The position numbers were made by a program, and so were the translations under genes. Positions 1-8,144 of a DNA stretch of 21,951 bases are shown piece by piece. The notes beneath the pieces are model-generated. The model searched no databases, had not been told where the DNA came from, and saw nothing but the letters and a program-made list of their open reading frames with translations. Numbering within the stretch: the first letter of the stretch is position 1; each line of letters starts with the position of its first letter. The stretch covers positions 1 through 21,951 of the forward strand of contig OMVW01000050.1 of assembly GCA_900314595.1 (NCBI GenBank), given 5' to 3'. This DNA comes from an uncultured Dialister sp. (lineage in GTDB: Bacteria; Bacillota; Negativicutes; Veillonellales; Dialisteraceae).

Positions 1-41
1 ACGAATACTTCAAAGTCCCTGGCTCATATGCCTCAACTTAC

Positions 42-59
42 CCTGCCTCACAAGGCAGG
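42..59. other. Short hairpin after the DUF951 gene
   Basis: CCTGCCT-CACA-AGGCAGG forms a perfect 7-bp stem with a 4-base loop a few bases beyond the stop of the minus-strand gene. No T-tract follows on either strand, so it is a weak terminator candidate at best. Confidence 0.35.
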
Positions 60-63
60 CCAA

Positions 64-306
64 TTACCCTTCTGTTGACTCCTCCGTACGGGCGACTACT
101 TCCACATCTTTCGTCACGTCCCGGTTGAGGACTTTTTTTGCTCCTTTGAGGAATTTAGGTCTCGGGATGAGGACGATATGGCCGCAGCCGCAGCATTTGA
201 TGCGCATGTCGCTGCCCAGCTGGAGGACTTCCCATTCCTGGCTGCCGCAGGGATGTTTCTTTTTCATCTGGACGATATCACCGATTCGGAACTGGATGAA
301 TTTCAT
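64..306 (-). CDS. DUF951 family small protein
   Basis: An 80-residue basic protein of the DUF951 family, which is widespread in Firmicutes and has no firmly assigned function. The sequence shows the family hallmarks: an N-terminal IGDIVQMKKKHPCGS segment (about residues 8-22), then RIKCCGCGHIVLIPR (about 35-49). The three cysteines near residues 38-41 plus the CG at 20-21 could bind metal, which is inference. The start is ATG at 306 with an AAAGGAG ribosome site about 8 bases upstream; the stop is TAA. It is on the same strand as the whiA cluster but separated from it by about 245 bases of repeat-rich DNA, so it is probably transcribed separately. Length is normal for the family. Confidence 0.85.
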   Translation of the reverse strand: MKFIQFRIGDIVQMKKKHPCGSQEWEVLQLGSDMRIKCCGCGHIVLIPRPKFLKGAKKVLNRDVTKDVEVVARTEESTEG

Positions 307-363
307 TTCTTTTTCTCCTTTATTATGAAAGCGTTTTTCTCAATCGATGGAAAGTTTTTAGTT

Positions 364-421
364 TTTAGTGCTTAGTGCTTCCCAAATACTAACCACTAAA
401 AAATAAGCACTAAGCACTAAA
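364..421. repeat. 17-bp perfect inverted repeat built from heptamers
   Basis: TTTAGTGCTTAGTGCTT at 364-380 is exactly inverted at 405-421, leaving a 24-base loop that contains AACCACTAA. Each arm is two copies of a 7-base word (TTAGTGC), related to the TTAGTGG tracts at 9267-9290 and 18774-18813. It could fold into a long hairpin in RNA from either strand. It lies upstream of the DUF951 start and downstream of the secreted-protein stop. Confidence 0.8.
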
Positions 422-441
422 TGAAGTGGTAAGTGGCGGTG

Positions 442-540
442 GCGCGCCTTTGGCGCGCAATATATAAGATTGGTTCCTTTCAGGAACCATATCCTTCCCG
501 ACCACCCCGATCATCCCGATGGCCCCGGCCACCCCGACTG
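442..540. repeat. Two hairpins followed by a 9-bp periodic CCCGA tract
   Basis: GCGCGCC-TTT-GGCGCGC (442-458) and GGTTCC-TTTCA-GGAACC (472-488) are followed by five 9-base units each starting CCCGA or CCCGG (starts 497, 506, 515, 524, 533). The fourth unit begins CCCGG. A tract with the same spacing and the same odd fourth unit occurs at 8312-8355, again next to a GC-rich hairpin, so this is a dispersed composite repeat. Confidence 0.7.
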
Positions 541-552
541 ACCGGCTGTTTC

Positions 553-1605
553 TTATTGTTCCACCGGCACCATGAGAAATCTTAAAGGCAGGTAGGCCGC
601 ACCGGCGGGGATGAAGCGGATGAAGAGGTCACGGCCCATTTCCCAGGTGCCCGCTTCCATATAGTCCTCTTCGGTATTATTTCCAAACCACTTTCCTCTT
701 TTTGCCGTATCGGTGCGGAAGATCTGCAGTATTTTCTCATTGTGACCGATCCGGAAGGTGCCCATGTAGACGCCTCCCTGAGGATTGATGTAGAGTTTAT
801 ATTTTCCTTCCCCTTTATTATGGAAGGAAATATGGTAGGTAATGCCGTAGTCTCCGGTATTTTCTCTTTTCACCCGGCTCATTTCATCCATTCCCTGCTG
901 AAAGGGGATGGATTTCCCCACTACGATTTCAGCGGGTCCTTTTTTAAAATCCCAGGGTTTATTCTCAAGGTAAATATCGGAAGCAAAGGTACCGCGCATT
1001 TCATGGGTATCCGGAGGAAGGCGCATCGCCGTCTGAAGCGCTTCTTCCACGTCTTTTCTGCTTCCGTCGGGAAGGATGGCAGCTCCCAGGGTGACCGGTT
1101 TTTCCGTTTCTATTTCCACCATACCGCTCACCAGATTTTCTTCCTTCACCCCTTTGGGATCGTCCTCAAAGAGGATGGTCCGCCCGTTTTGGGGAAGAGT
1201 GACGGTTTCTGCCTTCTGCAGCGGATTCACCACTTCCCGGAAGGACAATGTGGCGCCGGTAGAAATATAATCGCGGCTCGCCTCCCCTCTGACAGTCCTC
1301 GTGACAGTGAGGTCCTGTTTCTTTTTCGATCTGGCATAGACCACGACCCTGGCCGGTGCGCCTGTCTGGTTGACGTGATAGTAGTAGACTCTCCCCTTCC
1401 CCTTCTTCACGGTTCCTTCGTAAAGGATACCGTAATCCCCTGCATATTCGGGGCAGTCGGAGAAAATAAGGGTCCCCTCTGCACTCATGAGTTTCAGGGG
1501 GATGGTCGTATAGGTTTCCTCCAGCGGCGAGGCAGCGGCAGCTGTCATGCCGGCTGCGGCGAAGAGTCCCGTCAGGAATGCTTTCCATGCATATTTCATT
1601 TTCAT
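553..1605 (-). CDS. Secreted protein of unknown function
   Basis: A 350-residue protein with an N-terminal signal peptide (KMKYAWKAFLTGLFAAAGMTAAAA, predicted cleavage near residue 24, written here as MKMKYAWK...AAAAS), then no further membrane segment. I do not recognise the family. Two parts resemble each other: GDYGILYEGTVKKGKGRVYY and the later GDYGITYHISFHNKGEGKYK, suggesting an internal duplication of a beta-rich domain. The open frame extends upstream to 1857 but that stretch lies inside whiA, so the start is ATG at 1605 (or 1599). It begins 4 bases after the whiA stop, with AGGAAGGAG inside the end of whiA, so it is probably translated with whiA as the last gene of that operon. Confidence 0.7.
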   Translation of the reverse strand: MKMKYAWKAFLTGLFAAAGMTAAAASPLEETYTTIPLKLMSAEGTLIFSDCPEYAGDYGILYEGTVKKGKGRVYYYHVNQTGAPARVVVYARSKKKQDLTVTRTVRGEASRDYISTGATLSFREVVNPLQKAETVTLPQNGRTILFEDDPKGVKEENLVSGMVEIETEKPVTLGAAILPDGSRKDVEEALQTAMRLPPDTHEMRGTFASDIYLENKPWDFKKGPAEIVVGKSIPFQQGMDEMSRVKRENTGDYGITYHISFHNKGEGKYKLYINPQGGVYMGTFRIGHNEKILQIFRTDTAKRGKWFGNNTEEDYMEAGTWEMGRDLFIRFIPAGAAYLPLRFLMVPVEQ

Positions 1606-1609
1606 TGAT

Positions 1610-2530
1610 TTATTGTGTATCTCCTTCCTGCACCAGGGTTTCAATTTTTTTGAAACGGTGGGCCAGGCCCGATTTCGTAATGCCGCAGATGGCGGCCAGT
1701 TCAGAGAGGCTTGCGTTCGGATTGGAGAGGCGCAGCTCGCAGGCTTCGCGGATTTTGGGAGAAAGGGAGGACAGGGGGACCCGTTCCAGCAGTTTCTGCA
1801 CCATGTGGGTCTGATGAACGGCCGCATCCACTGTCTTCTGCAGATTGGCCGTTTCACAGTTCACCTGCCGGTTCACCCGGTTCCTCATATCCTTGACCAC
1901 CCTGACGCTTTCAAAGTCCATATAACTCTGGCTGGCGCCTACGATCTGCAGGAATTCGGACACATCGTCTCCATCTTTTATATATACTATATAATCATTC
2001 TTCCTGTCCGTCATACGGGCATGAAGGCGGAACGTTTTGAGCGTCTTCACCAGTTCCTCTGCGAAATGGAAAGACTGGGTCACCATTTCGAGATGATAAT
2101 CACTCTGGGGCCGGCTCACGGAACCTCCGCCCAGGAAAGCGCCGGCCAGGTAGGCCCGTCTCTCTTCAGCGGTCTGAAGGAATCTTTCATCATCCACGCC
2201 TGCCATGGGGGAAAGACCCATGGTATTCAGGAAATCGAGTCCCTTCTCCGAGGGCTGCACCACCAGGGTGTATACGTTTTTCTTCCGCAGCCTCCGTCCC
2301 TGGCGCACCATGGCGCTGGGAGTGAAGCCGAAATCTTTTTTCAGGTAAATGAGCACCCGCCGGGCTACGGCGCTGTTTCCGGTGGAAAATTCCAGCCCCC
2401 ACCGTCCGCCGGAGCCGGTGATGAAGGAACCGCTCATGCGGAGGAGCGCCAGAAGTTCTGACACCCGGCATGGTCTTTCGTCTCTGGAAATACGGGCGAG
2501 CTCATTCTTCACCTGTTCAGTAAATGACAT
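1610..2530 (-). CDS. whiA: DNA-binding protein WhiA
   Basis: A 306-residue WhiA homologue, a DNA-binding regulator linked to cell division and chromosome segregation in Gram-positive lineages. The N-terminal part resembles LAGLIDADG homing endonucleases, with the degenerate motif LAGAFLGGGS at about 128-137. The C-terminal helix-turn-helix is visible around 272-294 (SLSELAAICGITKSGLAHRF). The family is not known to cut DNA. The ATG at 2530 overlaps the yvcK stop in a TAATG junction, giving tight translational coupling. The order rapZ-yvcK-whiA is the classic conserved cluster, which supports the assignment. Length is normal. Confidence 0.95.
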   Translation of the reverse strand: MSFTEQVKNELARISRDERPCRVSELLALLRMSGSFITGSGGRWGLEFSTGNSAVARRVLIYLKKDFGFTPSAMVRQGRRLRKKNVYTLVVQPSEKGLDFLNTMGLSPMAGVDDERFLQTAEERRAYLAGAFLGGGSVSRPQSDYHLEMVTQSFHFAEELVKTLKTFRLHARMTDRKNDYIVYIKDGDDVSEFLQIVGASQSYMDFESVRVVKDMRNRVNRQVNCETANLQKTVDAAVHQTHMVQKLLERVPLSSLSPKIREACELRLSNPNASLSELAAICGITKSGLAHRFKKIETLVQEGDTQ

Positions 2531-3882
2531 TAATGACTCCTGTTCAAGTATGACTCCAGCGCTTCCGGCGCGATATTTGCCCGGAGCAGGTTGTGAATCT
2601 GCATGATTTTATCCGCCAGCACATTCGTATCCTGGGAAGCTTCCTTCACGGGTCCCAGAAGATCCGCTTCGATGAGATTGGCTCCCAGTGCCTTCACCTT
2701 CGTCCGGTCGATGACTACCGGGAAAGCGCCGGTTTTTTCATATTTCCTTAAAACCTCTTCATTGGGAGAAGCATTATTGGCCAGCACGAAATCCACTACG
2801 CCCCCTCCGATATGGTCGACAAGAGCCTTCAGATGATCACTCACCGTAAAGCCCGTGGTTTCCCCGGGCTGGGTCATCACATTGCAGATATAGAGCACCG
2901 GTGCGCCGCTTTTGCGGATAGCCTCCAGGATTTCCGGCACCAGAAGGTTCGGAAGGACCGACGTATAAAGACTTCCCGGGCCCAGGGTGATCAGATCCGC
3001 ATCCTGGATGGCAAAGAGCGCATCCCCCACGGCCATGGGCGCTTTAGGGATGGTGGAAATATGGACGATATGGGCGCTGTGATTCACCGATTCCGGATAG
3101 GCGGAAATTTCCGATTCTCCTTCTACCACCACTCCGTCCGACATTTTTGCCTTGAGACGCACTTTGGACGTAGTCGCCGGCACCACCTTGCCCCGGATTT
3201 TCAGGACCTTGCTGGCCGCCTCGAGGCCGCTCTGGGCAGAACCGAATTCTTTAATCAATGCCGCGAGGAAGAGATTGCCCAGCGAATGTCCCGCCAGTTC
3301 TCCTTCGCCGCCGAACCGGTACTGGAAGATCTGCTCCAGCACCGTTTCCTTGTCTGCCAGGGCCACCAGGCAGTTGCGGATATCCCCGGGGGCGATGATA
3401 TTCATTTCCTCCCGGAGTCTGCCGGAAGAACCGCCGTCATCGGCCACCGTCACCACGGCAGTGATATTGGACGTTTTATTCTTAAGTCCCCGGAGCAGCA
3501 TGGAAAGGCCATGCCCCCCGCCGAGAGCCACCACCCTGGGCCCCCGGGCCAGTTCTATTTTGGAAATCAGATTTTTGGATACTTCCTTCTGGTCCGGCGC
3601 CAGGAGCTGCACAAATCGCTTGGCCAGCTTCCTCACGGCGATGAAGATATCTCCTGAGCCCAGGATGATGAGGATGGTCCCGCAGATGGCAAGGAACGTA
3701 TAGCTGTAACTTCCGGTCGCCTGGAAGGCCAGCCGCAGCATTTCCTCCTCCAGAATACCGAAAATCTGGTAGTTCAGGATGAGGGCCGCTCCAAAGACGA
3801 GAAGTATGATTCCCATCCCGAATAGAAGCATCCACCTCTTGATGGCAAGGCCGGGGCGGAGCCACTGCATGAAATGTCTCAT
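2530..3882 (-). CDS. yvcK: YvcK family gluconeogenesis factor, membrane-anchored
   Basis: A CofD/YvcK-family protein that, in Bacillus, binds UDP-sugars and is needed on gluconeogenic carbon sources and for cell-wall homeostasis. The glycine-rich nucleotide region VVALGGGHGLSMLLRGLK lies near residues 117-134 and is followed by VTVADDGGSSGRLREEM and PGDIRNCLVAL. Unlike the short Bacillus protein, this one has about 110 extra N-terminal residues with two hydrophobic segments, so the catalytic-like domain is probably cytoplasmic and membrane-tethered. Start choice: a GTG at 3891 overlaps the rapZ stop, but ATG at 3882 sits 8 bases after GGAGAGG and fits better, giving 450 residues. It is coupled to rapZ upstream and whiA downstream. 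Confidence 0.93.
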   Translation of the reverse strand: MRHFMQWLRPGLAIKRWMLLFGMGIILLVFGAALILNYQIFGILEEEMLRLAFQATGSYSYTFLAICGTILIILGSGDIFIAVRKLAKRFVQLLAPDQKEVSKNLISKIELARGPRVVALGGGHGLSMLLRGLKNKTSNITAVVTVADDGGSSGRLREEMNIIAPGDIRNCLVALADKETVLEQIFQYRFGGEGELAGHSLGNLFLAALIKEFGSAQSGLEAASKVLKIRGKVVPATTSKVRLKAKMSDGVVVEGESEISAYPESVNHSAHIVHISTIPKAPMAVGDALFAIQDADLITLGPGSLYTSVLPNLLVPEILEAIRKSGAPVLYICNVMTQPGETTGFTVSDHLKALVDHIGGGVVDFVLANNASPNEEVLRKYEKTGAFPVVIDRTKVKALGANLIEADLLGPVKEASQDTNVLADKIMQIHNLLRANIAPEALESYLNRSH

Positions 3883-3887
3883 CGTAA

Positions 3888-4796
3888 TCACCTCTCCGGA
3901 GAATCCGTCACATCATGCTCCACACGATTCCGGTGCAAATCCCGGTGCTCTGTATTCACATGACCGTATTTTTCCTTCAGATGCTTTCCCAGTTTTTCCG
4001 TCACAAAGACAGACCGGTGCATACCGCCGGTACAGCCGATGGCAATGGTAAACTGGGTCTTGCCGGACTTTTTGAAATTTTCCACCATGAAATCCATGAA
4101 ATCATAGAGTTTCTTCAGGAATTCCTTCGTCACCACTGAATTTTCGATATAGTCAGCCACTTCCTTCACACGGCCCGAAGAATACTTGTATTTCTGGATA
4201 TAGAAAGGATTCGGGAGAAGCCGCACGTCCAGCACCATATCCGCATCGATCGGGATACCGTACTTGAAGCCGAAGGAAAAGACAGTGATCTGCATATCCC
4301 TTGTCCAGTTATTAAGGCCAAAGCGGCTCTTCATGTATTCACCCAGGTCACTGGGCTTCATGGCCGTCGTATCGACGATCATATCTGCCTGGGCACGAAT
4401 GCCGGCCAGGATCTTCCTCTCGGCAGCGATTCCCTCCTGGATGCGCATATTCTTTGCCAGAGGGTGCTGGCGGCGGGTCTCCATGTAGCGGCGTATAAGA
4501 GCTTCATCGGAAGCCTCCAGGAAGATCACTTCATGAGGAATCCCCCGGTTCTCCAGTTCATACAGCGCCTGGGGCAGGGCATCGAAGAAAGAACCCCCGC
4601 GGATATCCGTAACCACGGCCACATGCCGGGTATTGGACGTACTCTTCCAGCAGAGGTCCGCAAACCTTGCAATCAAAACCGGCGGGAGATTATCTACGCA
4701 GTAATAGCCCATATCCTCCAGCTTCTGCATGAAATTCGTCTTGCCTGCGCCGCTCATGCCCGTAATAATGACAAAGCGGAAATCATCTTCCTCCAT
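3888..4796 (-). CDS. rapZ: RapZ/YvcJ nucleotide-binding protein
   Basis: A P-loop protein of the RapZ (YvcJ) family. In E. coli RapZ is an RNase adaptor controlling GlmS levels; in Firmicutes YvcJ binds nucleotides and its RNA role is less clear. Walker A is GMSGAGKT (about residues 13-20), followed by VDNLPP; a DIRGGSFF segment and the C-terminal GCTGGMHRSVFV signature are present. Length, about 302 residues, is typical. An ATG at 4802 has GGAGGG almost touching it, so ATG at 4796, 6-7 bases downstream of the same site, is the likelier start. It starts 2 bases after the HAD gene stop, and its stop lies close to the yvcK start. Confidence 0.95.
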   Translation of the reverse strand: MEEDDFRFVIITGMSGAGKTNFMQKLEDMGYYCVDNLPPVLIARFADLCWKSTSNTRHVAVVTDIRGGSFFDALPQALYELENRGIPHEVIFLEASDEALIRRYMETRRQHPLAKNMRIQEGIAAERKILAGIRAQADMIVDTTAMKPSDLGEYMKSRFGLNNWTRDMQITVFSFGFKYGIPIDADMVLDVRLLPNPFYIQKYKYSSGRVKEVADYIENSVVTKEFLKKLYDFMDFMVENFKKSGKTQFTIAIGCTGGMHRSVFVTEKLGKHLKEKYGHVNTEHRDLHRNRVEHDVTDSPER

Positions 4797-4798
4797 TT

Positions 4799-5605
4799 TC
4801 ATCCCTCCAGTACGTATTTCTCAACTGCTTTCGCCACACCATCTTCATTGTTCGATGCAGTCACATGGGCTGCAGCCGCTTTGGCCGAAGCGCTTGCATT
4901 GGCCACAGCGAAAGACCAGGGCGTAATCGAAAGCATGGACACATCGTTATTTCCATTGCCGAAAGTCATGGCTTCTCTGATGGAAATACCATAGAGCTCA
5001 CACATGGCCGTGATGGCATTTCCCTTGGAACATTCCTTATGGTTCATTTCAAAGAAATAAGGTTTCGACTTCACCTGATTCACGCTGCCTGCATATTTTC
5101 CCTTCAGGATCGTCTCTATTTCCTTCATTTTCTTATCGTAATATTCGCACACCAGGATTTTTGTAGGCGCTTTTTCCGGATGGTAGAAAAATTCCCCGTC
5201 CACATGGGCCTTCACCCCGCACTGCCGTTCATAAGCTTTCGTACGCCAGTCATAATAAGGCACATGAAGCTCATCATCGATGTAGGTGTGGGCATACCAG
5301 CCCTCCTCCCGAACCGTTTGGAGGATATCCAGGGCCGTCTCCTTCTCCACCGTCACATTCCGGATGATCTTTCCGCTTTCGCACAGACCCGTGAGGGCAC
5401 CGGTATAGCAGATCATGGGCACATCGCCCAGGCCGATGGCCTGCCCCCAGGGCCTGGCCGCCTGGAACATGCGGCCCGTGGCGATGACGATCTTTACCCC
5501 CTTTGCCATAGCCGCCTGCAGCGTCTTCTTCGTATAATCGGAAATGGATATATCATCTCTTAAAAGAGTATCATCCAGATCGATGGCTATCAGTTTGATG
5601 GACAT
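4799..5605 (-). CDS. Cof-type HAD-IIB family hydrolase
   Basis: A 268-residue haloacid dehalogenase-superfamily phosphatase of the Cof/IIB type, usually acting on sugar phosphates, nucleotides or flavin-type phosphates; the substrate cannot be read from sequence. Motif I is DLDDTL with the two catalytic aspartates at residues 9 and 11. Motif II is near VIATGR, and motif IV is FGNGNNDVSML near the C-terminus. The open frame runs 11 codons further upstream, but ATG at 5605 has AAGGAG 8 bases before it and begins at the conserved N-terminus. As first gene of the minus-strand cluster it overlaps the rapZ region, so it probably shares its promoter. Confidence 0.92.
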   Translation of the reverse strand: MSIKLIAIDLDDTLLRDDISISDYTKKTLQAAMAKGVKIVIATGRMFQAARPWGQAIGLGDVPMICYTGALTGLCESGKIIRNVTVEKETALDILQTVREEGWYAHTYIDDELHVPYYDWRTKAYERQCGVKAHVDGEFFYHPEKAPTKILVCEYYDKKMKEIETILKGKYAGSVNQVKSKPYFFEMNHKECSKGNAITAMCELYGISIREAMTFGNGNNDVSMLSITPWSFAVANASASAKAAAAHVTASNNEDGVAKAVEKYVLEG

Positions 5606-5667
5606 GGTTTTGCTCCTTATATTATTTTTTAACATCATGTATAAATCCGGATTGTGTCATTTGTGCG

Positions 5668-5708
5668 ATTCGTTCTTCGTTGTTCGTTCTTCGTTCTTCG
5701 CTGTTCGT
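5668..5708. repeat. TTCGTTC-type simple repeat
   Basis: Imperfect tandem copies of 6-9 base words such as CGTTCTTCGTTGTTC run through this stretch. It is low-complexity and could slip during replication. It lies in the untranslated region upstream of the HAD gene. Confidence 0.7.
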
Positions 5709-5806
5709 GAAGGCAGGTTCCCTGCGGGAAACCAAATTATATATTGCACGCCACCTTCACTTACCACTTATCACTTTTCTGATCACTAACCACTACTATT
5801 TCCCCC

Positions 5807-5815
5807 ATTATATCA
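5807..5815 (-). promoter_or_regulatory. Possible extended -10 for the HAD-rapZ-yvcK-whiA operon
   Basis: On the minus strand the bases read TGATATAAT, a full extended -10. No convincing -35 lies 16-18 bases upstream, as extended -10 promoters allow. Transcription would begin near 5800, leaving an untranslated leader of about 195 bases that contains the simple repeats. Confidence 0.4.
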
Positions 5816-6007
5816 CACGAGGAAACGCCCGAGGACGTGTAAAAGCAACTTTACGATGGAAATGAAAATTTATGAAATATTTAAAAACAGCTGATTATTT
5901 TTCATATTTCCTTTTCTATAATGAACAGGAACCGGGAGTCGAATCCCCCTGGTTCCCCTTCCTATACGTCTATTCTGAAATGATATATATATGTATATAT
6001 AAAGAAC

Positions 6008-6016
6008 TGCTACAAT
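6008..6016 (+). promoter_or_regulatory. Possible extended -10 for the MFS gene
   Basis: TGCTACAAT matches an extended -10 with one mismatch. The upstream sequence is alternating AT with no clear -35. It lies about 108 bases before the start codon. Weak candidate. Confidence 0.3.
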
Positions 6017-6123
6017 AGGAATCGATCCGGAGGAAATACTCCGCCTCCCGGGCCCCTTCTCCGCCTTCCGGGATACAGATTACCCATACTTAAAATGATT
6101 TCTCATAGAAAGAAGTCCTTTCC

Positions 6124-7326
6124 ATGCCGGAAAAAATCCATCGTCTTCCCCCTGCCATGATTTTCATCTGCCTCATGGGCATCGTCAGCCTTTTTGCCGA
6201 TATGACCCAGGAAGGAGCGCGAAGCATCTTCGGCGACTACCTCTCCCTCATGGGAGCCTCGGCCGCGGCCATCGGCTTTATCACCGGTTTCGGTGAACTG
6301 GCAGGCTATGCTCTCCGCTTCTTTACAGGCCTCATCGCTTCTAAATCCGGCAAATACTGGGCCATGACCATCTTCGGTTATGCCCTGGCGGTCCTCGCCA
6401 TCCCCTGCCTCTCCCTCGTGCCTGACGGAAACTGGGTGGCTGCCGGATTCTTCATCATCCTGGGGCGCGTAGGCAAAGCCATCCGCCAGCCGGCAAAGAG
6501 CACCCTTCTTTCCTATGCGGCGACGCAGCAGGGCGTGGGCAAAAGCTTTGCCATCCAGGAATTTCTCGATCAGCTGGGCGGATTTTCTGGACCCATCGTA
6601 GTCTTCCTCCTTCTCTGGATGAATGAGTCCGAAGACCCCCTCTCCGCTCTTTCCTGGTGCTTTGCGGGCCTTCTCATCCCGGCCCTCTGCTGCATCGCAG
6701 CAGTAGTCACCGCCTCGAAGAAATTTCCTCATCCGGAAGACTTTGAACCGGCGCCGAAAAAAAAGGAAATATTTCATTTCCGCCATTCCTTCCTCATTTA
6801 TATTTTCGGCATTTCCCTCTTTGCCTTCGGCTTCCTGGACTTTCCGCTGATTACCATGCATGCGGCCCGGCTGAACCTTGTAGACAGTGCCGTCCTGCCC
6901 CTTATTTACTCCCTGGCCATGGCTATCGATGCCTTTGCCGCCCTGGCCTTCGGCTGGGCCTATGACAAGTATGGTCTCCCGGTGCTGGCGGCTTCCACAT
7001 TGATTGGTGCCCCTTTCACTTACTGCGTATTTTCCCTTGACAATACAGCCGCCCTCTATCTGGGAGTCATCCTCTGGGGCATCGGTATGGGAGCCCAGGA
7101 ATCCATCATGAAAGCTGCCGTTTCCACCATCGTCCCCAGAGACTCCAGAGCCACGGGCTTTGGCATCTTTGAGACAAGCTTCGGCATCGCCTGGTTCATC
7201 GGAAGCGCCCTCCTGGGTGCCCTCTACGACTACTCCATCCCTGCGATGATTGCAGTCTCCACCGCTGCCCAGCTCGCAGCCATCCCCTTCTTCCTTCTGA
7301 CCTCAAAAAAAGCAGGCCATTTATGA
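6124..7326 (+). CDS. MFS transporter
   Basis: A 400-residue integral membrane protein of the major facilitator superfamily with about twelve hydrophobic segments. Supporting features are the acidic/arginine-rich loop after the first segment (DMTQEGARSIFGDYLSLMGA), a loop at about residues 76-82 (ASKSGKY) where MFS proteins carry motif A, a cytoplasmic central loop rich in charge (KKFPHPEDFEPAPKKKE, about 199-215), and a second-half loop GWAYDKYGLP. The substrate cannot be inferred. The start ATG has only a poor ribosome site (AGAAAGAAG), and no better in-frame start is apparent. It stands alone, divergent from the HAD cluster, with GC-rich codon use like the rest of the core genome. Confidence 0.88.
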   Translation: MPEKIHRLPPAMIFICLMGIVSLFADMTQEGARSIFGDYLSLMGASAAAIGFITGFGELAGYALRFFTGLIASKSGKYWAMTIFGYALAVLAIPCLSLVPDGNWVAAGFFIILGRVGKAIRQPAKSTLLSYAATQQGVGKSFAIQEFLDQLGGFSGPIVVFLLLWMNESEDPLSALSWCFAGLLIPALCCIAAVVTASKKFPHPEDFEPAPKKKEIFHFRHSFLIYIFGISLFAFGFLDFPLITMHAARLNLVDSAVLPLIYSLAMAIDAFAALAFGWAYDKYGLPVLAASTLIGAPFTYCVFSLDNTAALYLGVILWGIGMGAQESIMKAAVSTIVPRDSRATGFGIFETSFGIAWFIGSALLGALYDYSIPAMIAVSTAAQLAAIPFFLLTSKKAGHL

Positions 7327-7348
7327 AATCCGTCACTCAATAAAAACA

Positions 7349-7365
7349 GCGGAGACAAACTCCGC
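7349..7365 (+). terminator. Weak hairpin after the MFS gene
   Basis: GCGGAG-ACAAA-CTCCGC forms a 6-bp stem 22 bases beyond the stop codon. It lacks a T-tract, so termination here would be inefficient or factor-assisted. Confidence 0.3.
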
Positions 7366-7470
7366 GGCTCCTATCAAATGAGTTCCCATACCTTCATTAA
7401 AAAGTTTTATAGGAAAATAACTGAAACGATTCCCTTATTTTTACATTATATAAATAGGATAAGGACAAAT

Positions 7471-7587
7471 CGACTAACCTTTCAGGTCGCTGCCGTCCAG
7501 GCCTTCCCAAGAGGGAAGGCTGATACGTTTCGATGTTTACAGATAGAGACAAATTGTCACTACGCGCACAAGTCGTTACCGTTAAAG
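7471..7587. repeat. Remnant half of a palindromic element plus type II linker
   Basis: GCCTTCCC-AAGA-GGGAAGGC (7501-7520) is a perfect hairpin followed by a linker of the kind that joins complete elements (TGATACGTTTCGATG, then GTCGTTACCGTTAAAGCC). It looks like the right edge of an element whose left part is lost. The bases between the MFS gene and here (7366-7470) show nothing recognisable. Confidence 0.55.
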
Positions 7588-7766
7588 CCTTCCCAAGTTT
7601 GGGAAGGTGGCCGAGCGCAGCGAGGTCGGATGGGTTGTACTATCGGTACATGTTGATTTTGACTCACAAAGGAAAACACTCCATAAGCAAGCCCACGAGA
7701 ATTTTGAGTCAATTTCAATAGCCATCTGTAGTACAACCCCTCAGTCTGCTGCGCAGACAGCTCCCC
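7588..7766. repeat. Palindromic element copy 1, left array
   Basis: Begins with the hairpin CCTTCCCAAGTTTGGGAAGG. The inverted pair GGGTTGTACTA (7632-7642) and TAGTACAACCC (7729-7739) encloses a core of about 86 bases. A second hairpin (AGTCTGC-TGC-GCAGACA, 7743-7759) follows, and the final CTCCCC arm is cut off before its partner. The core matches those of the right-hand array (ACATGT, GATTTTG, ATTTTGAGTCA). Confidence 0.8.
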
Positions 7767-7821
7767 ATGCTTATGGATAGAGGCAAATCGACACTGAATG
7801 TACAAGTCGTTACCGTTAAAG

Positions 7822-8077
7822 CCTTCCCAAGTTTGGGAAGGTGGCTGAGGCTAGCGTTGCGCGGATGGGTTGTACTATCGGTACATGTTGATTTTGACTC
7901 ACAAAGGAAAACACTCCATAAGCAAACCCACGAGAATTTTGAGTCAATTTCAATAGCCATCTGTAGTACAACCCCTCAGTCTGCTGCGCAGACAGCTCCC
8001 CAGCCACTGCATGGCTTTCACTGCGGCGCGTCCCTTCAGTCCTTCAAAACGCGTTCAAGCACAAATCTTGGGGAGCC
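7822..8077. repeat. Palindromic element copy 2, with an insertion in its end hairpin
   Basis: Almost identical to copy 1 through the left hairpin, GGGTTGTACTA (7867-7877), core, TAGTACAACCC (7964-7974) and the AGTCTGC hairpin. Its terminal hairpin GCTCCCC...TTGGGGAGCC is complete, but its loop holds about 65 extra bases (8002-8066) instead of about 4. Confidence 0.8.
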
Positions 8078-8144
8078 TATAACGTTTCGATGCTTATGGA
8101 TAGAGGCAAATCGACACTGAATGTACAAGTCGTTACCGTAAAAG

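Larger units (their letters stand above)
5606..6123. other. Divergent intergenic region, HAD cluster and MFS gene
   Basis: About 520 bases separate two divergent genes. It holds a TTCGTTC-type simple repeat (5668-5708), heptamer-like words read as TAACCACTA (about 5787-5795), a minus-strand extended -10, a perfect-looking hairpin at 5928-5956 (GGAACCGGG pairing with CCTGGTTCC, 11-base loop), an AT-alternating stretch near 5981-6001 and a plus-strand extended -10. I see no coding sequence in it. Confidence 0.6.

Noticed and set aside
742..1608. Long plus-strand open frame opposite the secreted protein
   Set aside because: Shadow of the minus-strand gene: no ribosome site, no recognisable domain, and the minus strand has a signal peptide and operon context.
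1606..1857. Upstream extension of the secreted protein to 434 residues
   Set aside because: The extension lies wholly inside whiA and would place 84 residues before a clear signal peptide.
1610..2530. Homing endonuclease
   Set aside because: The LAGLIDADG-like segment is the degenerate one of WhiA, and the gene lies in its conserved cluster as a free-standing gene.
5928..5956. tRNA T-arm (contains GTCGAATCC)
   Set aside because: The stem is 9 bp with an 11-base loop, and no acceptor, D or anticodon arm can be built upstream.
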